Source: Aquitalea sp. LB_tupeE
GTDB lineage: Bacteria > Pseudomonadota > Gammaproteobacteria > Burkholderiales > Chromobacteriaceae
Assembly: GCF_013391415.1 (NCBI RefSeq)
Contig: NZ_JACAXB010000033.1
Coordinates: forward strand, 62,001-126,000
Direction: 5' to 3'
DNA: 64,000 bases
Positions 36,722-45,550 of the stretch are shown here, piece after piece. The position numbers were made by a program, and so were the translations under genes. A model generated the notes under the pieces. It made no database searches and was not told where the DNA came from. It saw only the letters and a program-made list of their open reading frames with translations. The stretch's first letter is position 1, and every line of letters starts with the position of its first letter.

Positions 36722-36997
36722 TCAGCCTGCTACAGCTTCTTTCAACTGCTTGATCGGGGTGAACACCACCTTGCGCTTTGCCGGGATCAACACGGTTTCG
36801 CCGGTTTTCGGGTTGCGGCCATTACGTTCTGCCGTATTTTTCACCTTGAATTTGCCGGTGCTGGCCAGGGTGACTTCACCGCCGCTGACCAACTCATCAC
36901 GAATGGTCTGCTCCAGCGCATCCATGAAACGCAGGACATCGACTTTGCTGCTGCCTGTTTTTTCGGAAAGAATGGCAATGAGTTGTTGTTTGGTCAT
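36722..36997 (-). CDS. HU family DNA-binding protein
   Basis: 91 residues, the usual HU size. N-terminal helices MTKQQLIAILSEKTGSSKVD, then the beta arm with GKFKVKNTAERNGRNPKTGE and VLIPAKRKVVFTP, which includes the conserved RNP DNA-intercalating loop. It compacts and bends DNA as a dimer. AGGAG lies upstream of the ATG at 36997; a 12-codon longer in-frame start lacks support. Divergent from the S24-like gene. Confidence 0.93.
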   Translation of the reverse strand: MTKQQLIAILSEKTGSSKVDVLRFMDALEQTIRDELVSGGEVTLASTGKFKVKNTAERNGRNPKTGETVLIPAKRKVVFTPIKQLKEAVAG

Positions 36998-37205
36998 GCA
37001 AGGCTCCTGCGCCGGGAAGGTGATTGGTGTCAAATTGGAAGGTTAACCAGCCAGACCCTGCTCCAGCAAGGAAAATTTGTCATATCTGCCGCAAGCTGCC
37101 ACGCCTGCCCTGTCTGCGACAGGGTGTTTGTTCGTCGATAAAGCCTGCTTGCCCTGCTGATTTTGATTTTGTACAATTTCATAATCAATAGCGCGGAGCT
37201 TCATC

Positions 37206-37514
37206 ATGACACCCACCATACACCCGGACCAGACTCAGTCATTCTACTTGCCCATGCCCGATCACTCGCTGAGCGGAGCCGGCATCGCCGCCGGCCACAT
37301 CCTCACCATTGATGCGCAGCGCAGTCCGGTACAAGGCAATCTGGTACTGGCCACGGTGGATGGTGAATTCATGGTGCGTCGCCTGCAGCGCAATGGCCAG
37401 CGCCTGTGCTTGCTGGCAGCCCATCCGGACTACCCGCCGATTGAAGCGGATTACGGCCAGGATTTCGCCATATGGGGTGTCATCAGCCAGCCGGACAGTC
37501 ACCTTACGGCATAG
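37206..37514 (+). CDS. S24 peptidase-like (UmuD/LexA fold) protein with substituted catalytic lysine
   Basis: 102 residues. It aligns with the catalytic half of UmuD and LexA: SLSGAGIAAGHILTIDAQRS, then GNLVLATVDGEFMVRRL and AHPDYPPIEADYG and IWGVI. The Ser of the GDSM motif is kept as Ser21 in DHSL, but the catalytic Lys of V-K-[KR]-L is replaced by Arg58 in VDGEFMVRRL. The N-terminal arm with a cleavage site is missing. So it is probably unable to cleave itself and may act as a structural or regulatory relative. No umuC follows. GCGGAG precedes the ATG. No LexA box seen. Confidence 0.75.
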   Translation: MTPTIHPDQTQSFYLPMPDHSLSGAGIAAGHILTIDAQRSPVQGNLVLATVDGEFMVRRLQRNGQRLCLLAAHPDYPPIEADYGQDFAIWGVISQPDSHLTA

Positions 37515-37579
37515 CAACAGACCGTAGTCTGCGGAGCGCCACTTGTTTGTCATTCGACAAGAGATTGATTTCCTGTAAC

Positions 37580-37607
37580 TTGTCGCCACAACCCTCCCGT
37601 CTATAAA
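37580..37607 (+). promoter_or_regulatory. Sigma-70 promoter of chemoreceptor 3
   Basis: TTGTCG (37580-37585), a 16-base spacer and TATAAA (37602-37607). A transcript would start near 37613-37615, just at the in-frame upstream ATG, which supports the internal GTG at 37650 as the true start codon. Confidence 0.5.
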
Positions 37608-37649
37608 GACAGTATGTCATCCGACACAATTCAGGACAGGGAGCGCTTC

Positions 37650-39269
37650 GTGAACATTTCGCAACGACTGGCACTGACGCTGGGCATTGCCTTGCTGGCA
37701 TTGATAGGAATCGGCGGCTTCGGCCTGTATCAGCAACAGCAGGCCAATGCCCGCTTCGAATACCTGACGGCCAATACCTTCCCCAGCATCATGGCGCTGG
37801 ATGAAATGCTGGATGCACTGACCCAGATGCGCACCGGCACCTATCGCCATGTCATTGCGCAAAGCGACAGCCAGAAAGAAAAAGACCAGCAGGCCATCAA
37901 TACGCAGGACAAACGCTTTGATGAAGCCGCAGCCCATTACGAAAAAGACCTGATCGTCGACGCCGAGGACCGCCAGTTGATGGAACAGGACCGCAAGCTG
38001 GTGGTCAGCTACCGCAGCGCCCGCGATGCCTTGTTGCAATTGTCACGCCAACACAAGACCCAGGAAGCGGAGCAAGCCATCACCGGCGGCAACATGCGCG
38101 CCGCTACCGCAGCCTTGAGCAAAAACCTGCAGCAACACATGCAATTCAACTACCGCCTGGCAGGCAAGCTGGCCGATGACAACCGCCAGGCCTATCAACA
38201 GGCCATCACCATGTCGATTGCCGTCATTGCTGCCTGCCTGCTGGGCTGTGCACTACTGGGCGGCAGCTTGTTCCGGCACATTCGCAGCAGCCTGCTGGGC
38301 ATGCGCAATGTGATGTTCAATGTGCGTGAGGCGCTGGACTTCCGCCTGCGGGTGAAAGTGATGCGCCAGGATGAAGTGGGCGAAACCGCCATGGCATTCA
38401 ATGCCCTGCTACAACAATTGCAGGACAGTTTCCAGGACATTCGCCGCAGCGTGGAATCCGTCGACCAGGCCATTGAGGGCATGGCCAGCAACACTACGCA
38501 AATTGCCCGCAGTTCCGAGCTGCAAAGCGAAGCTGCCGCCGCCATGGCAGCTGCCATCGAAGAGATGACCGTCAGCATCAACCATGTGTCCGACCGCGCG
38601 CTGGAAGCCAACCAGCAAACCAGTGCCGCAGGCGATACCGCCAGCCAGGGTGGGCAGGTGATTCTGGCCACAGTAAGTGGCATCACGGCGGTTTCCGAAT
38701 CCATCCGCCAGGCAGCCAGCCAGGTGGCCAGCTTGCGTCAGGACAGCCAGACGGTGGCCACGGTGATGAACATCATCAAGGAAATTGCCGAACAAACCAA
38801 TTTGCTGGCACTCAATGCGGCCATCGAAGCGGCACGGGCCGGTGAAATGGGCCGGGGCTTTGCCGTGGTGGCCGATGAGGTACGCAAACTGGCAGAACGC
38901 ACAGCCAAGTCCACCACGGAAATTTCCACGGTTATTTCTCAGATGCAGCAAGGTACACAGGATGCGGTTGGCAGCATGGAGCGCGTGGTGGAGCGCGCCA
39001 ATCAGGAAGCCGATGCCGCACGCGGTGCCAATACCGCCATCGAACGCATACAGGACAATACCCAGCAGGCCAGGGAATTGGTGCATGACATTTCCCACAG
39101 CATTTCTGAACAAACCAGCACCAGCACCACCATTGCCCAGCGCGTGGAACAAATTGCCCAGATGGCAGAGGAAAACTCGTCTGCCGCCAGCAGTTCGGCT
39201 GATGCCGCACGTGAACTGCACAAGCAGGCCAGGACCATACTCAACACCGTGGCGCAATATCAGGTGTAA
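37650..39269 (+). CDS. Methyl-accepting chemotaxis protein 3
   Basis: 539 residues from GTG 37650, which has AGGGAG six bases upstream; an ATG at 37614 without ribosome site would add 12 residues. Helix 1 about 5-27, four-helix-bundle periplasmic sensor ([20 protein letters not shown] ...), helix 2 about 187-207, HAMP, signalling domain with [20 protein letters not shown] and [19 protein letters not shown]. Ligand unknown. Last coding unit before the convergent cadR gene. Confidence 0.9.
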   Translation: MNISQRLALTLGIALLALIGIGGFGLYQQQQANARFEYLTANTFPSIMALDEMLDALTQMRTGTYRHVIAQSDSQKEKDQQAINTQDKRFDEAAAHYEKDLIVDAEDRQLMEQDRKLVVSYRSARDALLQLSRQHKTQEAEQAITGGNMRAATAALSKNLQQHMQFNYRLAGKLADDNRQAYQQAITMSIAVIAACLLGCALLGGSLFRHIRSSLLGMRNVMFNVREALDFRLRVKVMRQDEVGETAMAFNALLQQLQDSFQDIRRSVESVDQAIEGMASNTTQIARSSELQSEAAAAMAAAIEEMTVSINHVSDRALEANQQTSAAGDTASQGGQVILATVSGITAVSESIRQAASQVASLRQDSQTVATVMNIIKEIAEQTNLLALNAAIEAARAGEMGRGFAVVADEVRKLAERTAKSTTEISTVISQMQQGTQDAVGSMERVVERANQEADAARGANTAIERIQDNTQQARELVHDISHSISEQTSTSTTIAQRVEQIAQMAEENSSAASSSADAARELHKQARTILNTVAQYQV

Positions 39270-39302
39270 ACACCGCCGGCCTTGTCTGGCAGCGTTAGCC
39301 GT

Positions 39303-39731
39303 CTACAGATGGGTATGGCGCTCCGGGCGGGCGGCGGTTTCCATTTCGGCCAGCCCTTGCAAGATGCCACAGGCATCCAGTGCTTGTGTTTGCTGGCAGC
39401 GCTGGCGCAGTTCATCCAGCTGCGCCTTCAGCTGCACCAGCTCGGCAATACGCGCATCCACATGACAGATATGCGCATCCAGCACCTGGTTTACCCCGCC
39501 GCAATCGGACTGTGGGTCCACCATCAGCGACAACAGCTGATGAATTTCCTCGTGCGTCATGTCCAGCGCCCGGCAATTACGGATAAAGCGCAGCCGTTCC
39601 AGATGGCGCTCGCCATAACTACGGTAGTTGTTCGCCTCGCGCTGTGGCGGTGGCAACAGACCAGTCTTTTCATAAAAGCGCACGGTTTCACTGGTACAGT
39701 CCGCCAACCTGGCCAATTCACCAATTTTCAT
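39303..39731 (-). CDS. cadR: MerR family heavy-metal regulator CadR/PbrR type
   Basis: 142 residues. N-terminal MerR helix-turn-helix MKIGELARLADCTSETVRFY followed by EKTGLLPPPQR. The metal-binding cysteines fit the CadR/PbrR pattern: Cys77 (SDCGGV), Cys112 (RQRCQQ) and Cys121 (DACGIL), with a His-containing tail ERHTHL. It senses Cd, Pb or Zn and activates the divergent ATPase gene by twisting a long-spacer promoter. The operator lies in the 83-base intergenic gap. Confidence 0.92.
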   Translation of the reverse strand: MKIGELARLADCTSETVRFYEKTGLLPPPQREANNYRSYGERHLERLRFIRNCRALDMTHEEIHQLLSLMVDPQSDCGGVNQVLDAHICHVDARIAELVQLKAQLDELRQRCQQTQALDACGILQGLAEMETAARPERHTHL

Positions 39732-39755
39732 TGCACTCTCCTTTACCTTTAGCTG

Positions 39756-39786
39756 TTGACCTTGAAGTTGCTACAGGGTGTTAACT
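39756..39786 (+). promoter_or_regulatory. MerR-type operator and promoter of cadA
   Basis: TTGACC (-35, 39756-39761) and TTAACT (-10, 39781-39786) are separated by 19 bases, the long spacing typical of MerR-controlled promoters. Between them is an imperfect dyad ACCTTGAAG - TTG - CTACAGGGT (7 of 9 positions paired), matching CadR/PbrR-type operators. Confidence 0.8.
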
Positions 39787-39814
39787 GTATGCCAATGCAA
39801 CACAGGAGACCAGC

Positions 39815-42079
39815 ATGCAAGCCAGATACAAGCGTGTACCCGCCCCGAACGACCAAACTTCCCACAAGCCGCATGGCCACGGACAGGATGGACACCAGCA
39901 TGCTGACCACCACCATGACCATTGCTGCGGCAGCACCAGCGCCCCGCTGGAAACTCTGTCCGGAGCGCGCAGCGAAGGCACGCTGACGATTACACCCATC
40001 CGCATCCTGCAAATGGACTGCCCCACCGAAGAAGCGTTGATCCGCAAGCAGCTGACCACGATGAGCGAAGTTGTCGCGCTGGAATTCCGCCTGATGCAGC
40101 GCCTGCTCACTGTCACGCACCAGCCTGACGCACTGCCGAGCATTCTGGCTGCCTTGCGTGCGCTGGGGTTTGATCCGGAAACCGCAGCAGAGATCGGCAC
40201 CCTGCCCCCAGCCAATTCCTCCACGCCCACCGCCCCCTGGTGGCCATTAGCCACGGCAGGTTTGCTGGCACTGGCCGCCGAACTGTGCGACTGGCTGAGC
40301 GCCCCTGGCTGGCTGGCGGCCCTGCTGGCCCTGAGCGCGATTGCGGTTTGCGGTATCACTACCTACCGCAAGGGCTGGATAGCGCTGCGTCACCTTACGC
40401 TCAATATCAATGCCCTGATGAGCATAGCCGTCACCGGCGCACTGCTGCTGCAGCAATGGCCGGAGGCCGCGATGGTGATGGTACTGTTCACCCTGGCCGA
40501 GCGCATCGAGGCAGGCTCGCTAAACCGGGCTCGCCATGCCATTGACAGCCTGCTGCAACTCACGCCACCCAGCGCCACCGTGCAAGCCGTCGATGGCAGC
40601 TGGCAGAACATGCCGGTTGACGATATTCCGCTTGACGCAGTGGTCCGCGTGGCACCGGGCGAGCGCATCGCACTGGACGGCGTCATCATCAGCGGCCACT
40701 CCACCGTCAACCAGTCCACCATGACCGGCGAAAGCATGCCGCTGGAAAAACAGCCGGGTGATAGCGTCTATGCCGGTACGCTGAATGAAAACGGTGCTTT
40801 TGAATACCGCGTCACCGCCGCAGCCAGCGATACCATGCTGGCGCGCATCCGCCATGCGGTGGAACAGGCGCAGGATGCCAAGGCACCGACCCAGCGCTTT
40901 GTCGACCGTTTCGCCCGCATCTACACGCCGACCATCTTCGTGTTGGCCACCCTGCTGGCCATACTGCCGCCACTATTCACCGGTGGCGACTGGCTGGCTT
41001 GGGTCTACAAGGCGCTGGTGCTGCTGGTGATTGCCTGCCCGTGCGCACTGGTCATTTCCACTCCGGTAACGGTGGTCAGCGGTCTGGCCGCAGCCGCCCG
41101 CCAGGGGATATTGATCAAGGGTGGCGTATGGCTGGAACAAGGCCGCAAACTGCGCGCACTGGCGCTGGACAAGACCGGCACCATTACCCATGGCAAACCG
41201 GAACAGACTGCATGGCAAGCGCTGGACAGCGGCAAGGACGATGCATGCCGCAGCCTTGCCGCCAGCCTGGCCAGCCGCTCCGACCATCCGGTGTCACGCG
41301 CCCTGCTGCGTGCGGCAGAACAGGATGGTATCGCCCTGCAACAGGTCACACAATTCAGCGCCATCACCGGTCGTGGCATTCTGGGGGTAATTGCCGGGCG
41401 TCAGCTATGGCTGGGCAACCTGGCGCTGGCCAGTCAACTTGGCCTGAATGCGCCCGAAGTTGACAGTTGGGTTGCCGCCCGTGAACAAGATGGCAACAGC
41501 GTGGTGATGCTGATGGATGAGGCGCAGGTACTGGCCCTGTTTGCCGTGGCAGACACCATCCGCCCTGCCAGTCGGGATGCCATTGCCCAGTTGCACAGCC
41601 TGGGCATACGCACTGTGATGCTAAGCGGGGATAACCAGCAAACCGCCAGCGCCATTGCCGCAGCTGTCGGCATTGACGAAGCCCATGGCGGCCTGCTGCC
41701 ACAAGACAAGGCCGATATCATTGCCAGGCTGAGCCAGACGGGCATGGTGGGCATGGTGGGCGATGGTATCAATGACGCGCCTGCGCTCGCTCGTGCCGAT
41801 ATCGGCTTTGCCATGGGCGCAATGGGTTCGGATACCGCCATCGAAACCGCGGATGTGGCACTGATGGATGACGACCCGGCCCGCCTGCCTGTTTTTGTGC
41901 GCCTGTCCCGTGCCACCCACACCATTCTGGTGCAAAACATCGTACTGGCTCTCGGCATCAAGGCAGTTTTTCTGCTGCTGACCCTGCTAGGCATGGGCAG
42001 CATGTGGATGGCGGTATTTGCCGATGTAGGTGCCAGCTTGCTTGTGGTGGCCAATGGCCTGCGCCTGTTGCGCAAATAA
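39815..42079 (+). CDS. cadA: Cd/Pb/Zn-exporting P1B-type ATPase
   Basis: 754 residues. A His-rich, Cys-containing N-terminus (GHGQDGHQHADHHHDHCC) precedes one metal-binding domain with MDCPTEE. Membrane helices follow, with the P1B ion motif CPC in VIACPCALVIS (near 407), the A-domain TGES, phosphorylation site DKTGTIT (near 452), ATP-binding HP (SDHPVSRAL) and hinge GDGINDAPAL. It pumps soft divalent metals out of the cytoplasm. The metal-binding domain has MDCPTEE in place of a CxxC pair, as in some CadA/ZntA relatives. Confidence 0.93.
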   Translation: MQARYKRVPAPNDQTSHKPHGHGQDGHQHADHHHDHCCGSTSAPLETLSGARSEGTLTITPIRILQMDCPTEEALIRKQLTTMSEVVALEFRLMQRLLTVTHQPDALPSILAALRALGFDPETAAEIGTLPPANSSTPTAPWWPLATAGLLALAAELCDWLSAPGWLAALLALSAIAVCGITTYRKGWIALRHLTLNINALMSIAVTGALLLQQWPEAAMVMVLFTLAERIEAGSLNRARHAIDSLLQLTPPSATVQAVDGSWQNMPVDDIPLDAVVRVAPGERIALDGVIISGHSTVNQSTMTGESMPLEKQPGDSVYAGTLNENGAFEYRVTAAASDTMLARIRHAVEQAQDAKAPTQRFVDRFARIYTPTIFVLATLLAILPPLFTGGDWLAWVYKALVLLVIACPCALVISTPVTVVSGLAAAARQGILIKGGVWLEQGRKLRALALDKTGTITHGKPEQTAWQALDSGKDDACRSLAASLASRSDHPVSRALLRAAEQDGIALQQVTQFSAITGRGILGVIAGRQLWLGNLALASQLGLNAPEVDSWVAAREQDGNSVVMLMDEAQVLALFAVADTIRPASRDAIAQLHSLGIRTVMLSGDNQQTASAIAAAVGIDEAHGGLLPQDKADIIARLSQTGMVGMVGDGINDAPALARADIGFAMGAMGSDTAIETADVALMDDDPARLPVFVRLSRATHTILVQNIVLALGIKAVFLLLTLLGMGSMWMAVFADVGASLLVVANGLRLLRK

Positions 42080-42190
42080 AGGTTCAGGCACGCTGCTTGC
42101 TTGCTGCATGATCGAAACGCCTCCACTACCCCGGAGGCGTGCCAACCACCCTCACCCCGGGTGGCGGGACTTGCCCGCAGGAGCCACATC

Positions 42191-42748
42191 ATGACACCCA
42201 GCACACCGCTTACCTTGTTGATTACCCGCCGTATCAAACCGGCGCGTCATGCCGACTTTCATGCCTGGATACGTGAAGGCGAAGGCCTGGCCAGCGCCGC
42301 GCCCGGCTACCTGGGCTCCGGCCTGTTGCAACCGCCGCCGGACGATGATCACTGGCAAATCCTGTTTCGCTTCCGCGATCAGGCCAGCCTGGATGCCTGG
42401 GCAGCCAGCCCGGCACGGCAGGCATGGCTGGTTAACGGTGAAGCGTTGATTCAACACAGCAGCGTGCATTGTGCCGAAGGCCTGGAGCAATGGTTTGGCC
42501 TGAAAGCGCCACCGCGCTGGAAGCAAGCGGTGATGATCTGGCTGGTGTTCTTCCCGGTCTCGCTTTGCTTCACCCTGCTGCTGGGCGACAAACTGGCCAG
42601 CCTGCCGGTACTGCTGCGTGTCCTGTGCAGCACGCTGATGCTGACGCCCATCATGGTGTTCCTGTTCATTCCGCTCAGCAGCCGCCTGCTGCACAAATGG
42701 TTGCAAAGCGACAGTAAGCCGCCAAGCGCACTGACTGCCAAACCCTGA
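42191..42748 (+). CDS. ABM-domain membrane protein (antibiotic biosynthesis monooxygenase-like)
   Basis: 185 residues. The N-terminal half (LTLLITRRIKPARHADFHAW ... GYLGSGLLQP ... WQILFRFRDQASLDAW) has the ferredoxin-like pattern of ABM-domain proteins. Two membrane helices follow (about 117-137 and 145-168), with a short basic tail. This ABM plus two-helix arrangement is known for uncharacterised membrane proteins of proteobacteria; enzymatic activity is uncertain. AGGAG precedes the ATG at 42191. Confidence 0.78.
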   Translation: MTPSTPLTLLITRRIKPARHADFHAWIREGEGLASAAPGYLGSGLLQPPPDDDHWQILFRFRDQASLDAWAASPARQAWLVNGEALIQHSSVHCAEGLEQWFGLKAPPRWKQAVMIWLVFFPVSLCFTLLLGDKLASLPVLLRVLCSTLMLTPIMVFLFIPLSSRLLHKWLQSDSKPPSALTAKP

Positions 42749-42765
42749 ACCATCTCCTGCCCCCT

Positions 42766-42791
42766 CCTGACCAGCCAACTAGCTGGTCAGG
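42766..42791 (+). terminator. Stem-loop terminator after the ABM-domain gene
   Basis: CCTGACCAGC / GCTGGTCAGG form a 10-bp perfect stem with a 6-base loop; T-rich sequence follows at a distance (42806-42810), so strength is uncertain. Confidence 0.55.
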
Positions 42792-42909
42792 ATCAACTTT
42801 GCTGCTTTTTTCCGGCCCGACTGCCGGATAGCCGTCGGCAATGGCACTTCCCTCGTTTATGATAAGGTTACTGAGTATTTTCCATGCCTATCATCAGAGA
42901 GTTCCGCCA

Positions 42910-44064
42910 ATGCCCTCACCCTGGCACAGTTCGCTGGATCCCGCTCAACTGGCAAGCAGCTTGCAAGCCTGGCATGCCCACCACCCCGACCAGCGCCTGC
43001 TGGCCTTGCTGGCAGAAGCCGACCGTGAGCAACTGCCCAACCTGCAAACAGCCTGCCTGCATCAGGGCATAGAACTGGCAGGCGGTGTGTTTCCCCGCCT
43101 GATCAGCAATCAGGGTTTTGTTGACCATGGCGTCATGCTGCTGCCCTGCCCCGGCGGCAGCCAAAGTGCGCTATTGCGCATCCATACCGGGCAAGACCCG
43201 GCACAAACCGCCCAACACATGAGCGAGCGGATAACACAAATGCTGGCCGCATGGCCGACAGATCAGGGCAAACCTACCTTATTCATGATTTTCGATGGCA
43301 TGCTGCCGGACATTGCTTCCATTCTGGATGCCCTGTACCTGCAACTGGCGGATCAGGTGTTTTACGGCGGGGTGAATGCCGGCAGTGCACAGTTCCAGCC
43401 CATTCCCTGCCTGTTCGACCAATACCAGAGCATGATGCACGGCGTGCTCTGCCTGTTGCTGCCCGCCACGGCCAATCCGGTCATCAACCATGGCTACCCG
43501 GCACCGGAGCACACCCTCACCGCCACAGCCACTGTCGGTAACCGCATTTTCCAGATTGACTGGCGACCGGCCTTCGACGCCTATCAGCACATCGTCAAAC
43601 AGCAGTTCGGGGCGGAACTGAACCGTGAAAACTTCTACACCTTCGGCGTGCATTTCCCGCTTGGCATCATGCTGGCCAACCAGCAATTGCTGATTCGTGT
43701 CCCGGTAGCGCTGGAGGATGATGGTTCGGTATTTTGCGTGGGTGAAGTGCCGGAAAACGCGGTGCTGATGATGGTTCAGGCCCCGACAGTGCCGGGCGAT
43801 GACTGCGTGCAGCAGGTGCTTGGCACCTTGCAGCAGCGTCATGGCTCGCTGGAAGGTAAAAACCTGCTGAGCTTTTACTGTGCGGGACGCAGTCAGCACT
43901 TTGGCCCTGCCGCCCTGGAAGAAATCCATGGCCTGATCCGGCACAGCCAGGCCGCCAGCGTGACCGGGGCGCTGACGCTGGGTGAAATCGGCAGTCCGCA
44001 CGAGTGGGGTTATCCGCTGTTTCACAATGCATGCATCACGGCCAGCGTGTGGATGGATGCATGA
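42910..44064 (+). CDS. FIST domain sensor protein
   Basis: 384 residues, cytoplasmic. FIST_N (about 40-215) includes HGVMLLPCPGGSQ, LFMIFDGMLPD and QVFYGGVNAGSA; FIST_C (about 220-370) includes YPLFHNACITAS and LTLGEIGSPHE. FIST domains are thought to bind small ligands such as amino acids. ATG at 42910 is preceded by AGAGAG. The stop overlaps the next HD-GYP gene by ATGA, tying the sensor to c-di-GMP turnover. Confidence 0.85.
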   Translation: MPSPWHSSLDPAQLASSLQAWHAHHPDQRLLALLAEADREQLPNLQTACLHQGIELAGGVFPRLISNQGFVDHGVMLLPCPGGSQSALLRIHTGQDPAQTAQHMSERITQMLAAWPTDQGKPTLFMIFDGMLPDIASILDALYLQLADQVFYGGVNAGSAQFQPIPCLFDQYQSMMHGVLCLLLPATANPVINHGYPAPEHTLTATATVGNRIFQIDWRPAFDAYQHIVKQQFGAELNRENFYTFGVHFPLGIMLANQQLLIRVPVALEDDGSVFCVGEVPENAVLMMVQAPTVPGDDCVQQVLGTLQQRHGSLEGKNLLSFYCAGRSQHFGPAALEEIHGLIRHSQAASVTGALTLGEIGSPHEWGYPLFHNACITASVWMDA

Positions 44065-45548
44065 ACAAGGACCAGTTGCTTGCCGTACTGTACGACCTGT
44101 CGCTCACCATAGGGCGCGAAGTGACTGTAGACGCACTGCTCACCAAGGTCGTGCAACGCCTGTTGTTTCACACTGGCTGCCCGGTTGGCCTGGTCATTCA
44201 CCACCCGGACGGGCTGGACGCCAACAGCGGCTGCCTGCTGAAGGTGATTGGCGATCATCAGCTGCAACAGCAAGCCAGCATTGGCATTGCTTTGCCTGCG
44301 GGACTACTGGGCCGCAGCATCCAGGCCGAAACAGACGCCAGACTGCTACAGCGCTTTACCGGCCAGGACCGCTACCATTACGGGCTGCGCCTGCCGCTGG
44401 ACCAAGTCCACACCATCATGCTGCTGGCCCCGGAAACCATGTTGCAGCACATGCCGCTGGAGCATGTATTCCCGCCCATCCTGGCCAACCTGTCTCGCGC
44501 CATCAAGCTGTGTAAGGACAGTGAGCAACTGGCCATCAACCTGCAGGCAGAACGCAATCAGGTAATGGTGCAGCTTGACCGGGCACAACGCTTCAACCAG
44601 GCCTTGCTCAATGCCATGCCGATTGCCGTGTTCTACAAGGACGCCAGCGGGCGCTACCTGGGTTGCAACCCAGCCTTTTCCCGTACGGTGGGCATGCAGC
44701 AGGAGCACATCATCGGCAAGATGCCGCAAGAGGTGTGGCCGACCGAACTGGCCAGCATGTTCACCCAGAATGATGCCGAGCTGATTGCCAGCCGCCAGCC
44801 ACAGATGTTCGAGTATGTCATCCGCACCCAGCAAGGGCAGTTGATGGATGTGGTTTACGCCAAGGACCTGTTCTACGACGAGGACAACAATATTGCCGGC
44901 ATCATAGGTGCTTTCATCGACATCAGCGGGCGCAAGAAGGCGGAGGAATCGCTGCGCCAGTCGCTGATTCAGGCCATCAGTGCGCTGTCGTCCGCCATGG
45001 TGCACCGCGACCTGAGCACCGCCGGCCATGAAGTACGCGTCAGCGACCTTGCCGTGGCCATTGGCCGCCAACTGGGGCTGGATGAACATCGCCTGGAAGG
45101 CCTGGGCCTGGCTGCCATGGTGCATGACATCGGCCAGATCCAGATTCCATCCGAAATCCTCACCCGGCCACGCCGCCTGAATCATGAGGAATTCGAACTG
45201 GTCAAGCTGCATGCCGAAGCCAGCCATGAAATCCTCAAGGACATCGCGTTTCCCTGGCCCATTGCCGATATCTCCTGGCAGCACCATGAAAACATGGATG
45301 GCAGCGGCTATCCGCGCGGTTTGCGTGGAGAAGAGATCCTGCTGGAAGCACGTATCATCCACGTTGCCGACAGCATGGAAGCCATGTTGTCGCATCGGCC
45401 GTTTCGTCGCCAGCTGGGTCAGGCCCAGGCCCTGGCGCAATTAGAACAATACAAGGGCAGCGTGTACGACCCCGCCGTGGTGGACGCCTGCCTGACGCTA
45501 TTTGCCGACCATGGCTATCAACTGCCGGATCATAAAAGAAAAGCCTGA
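44061..45548 (+). CDS. GAF-like/PAS/HD-GYP protein, putative c-di-GMP phosphodiesterase
   Basis: 495 residues. N-terminal GAF-like region (about 1-165), PAS (about 185-300, with NAMPIAVFYKDASGRYLGCN), then HD-GYP (about 310-490). The HD motif reads MVHDIGQIQIPSEIL: the Lys that normally follows HDxG is Gln here. The other key parts, HHENMDGSGYPRGLRGE and HVADSMEAM, are intact. Activity is likely but the Lys change may alter it. Translationally coupled to the FIST gene by ATGA and followed two bases after its stop by a second HD-GYP gene. Confidence 0.88.
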   Translation: MNKDQLLAVLYDLSLTIGREVTVDALLTKVVQRLLFHTGCPVGLVIHHPDGLDANSGCLLKVIGDHQLQQQASIGIALPAGLLGRSIQAETDARLLQRFTGQDRYHYGLRLPLDQVHTIMLLAPETMLQHMPLEHVFPPILANLSRAIKLCKDSEQLAINLQAERNQVMVQLDRAQRFNQALLNAMPIAVFYKDASGRYLGCNPAFSRTVGMQQEHIIGKMPQEVWPTELASMFTQNDAELIASRQPQMFEYVIRTQQGQLMDVVYAKDLFYDEDNNIAGIIGAFIDISGRKKAEESLRQSLIQAISALSSAMVHRDLSTAGHEVRVSDLAVAIGRQLGLDEHRLEGLGLAAMVHDIGQIQIPSEILTRPRRLNHEEFELVKLHAEASHEILKDIAFPWPIADISWQHHENMDGSGYPRGLRGEEILLEARIIHVADSMEAMLSHRPFRRQLGQAQALAQLEQYKGSVYDPAVVDACLTLFADHGYQLPDHKRKA

Positions 45549-45550
45549 GC

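Noticed and set aside
37163-37190. Possible LexA box or promoter upstream of the S24-like gene
   Set aside because: No CTG-N10-CAG element and no -35/-10 pair with acceptable spacing.
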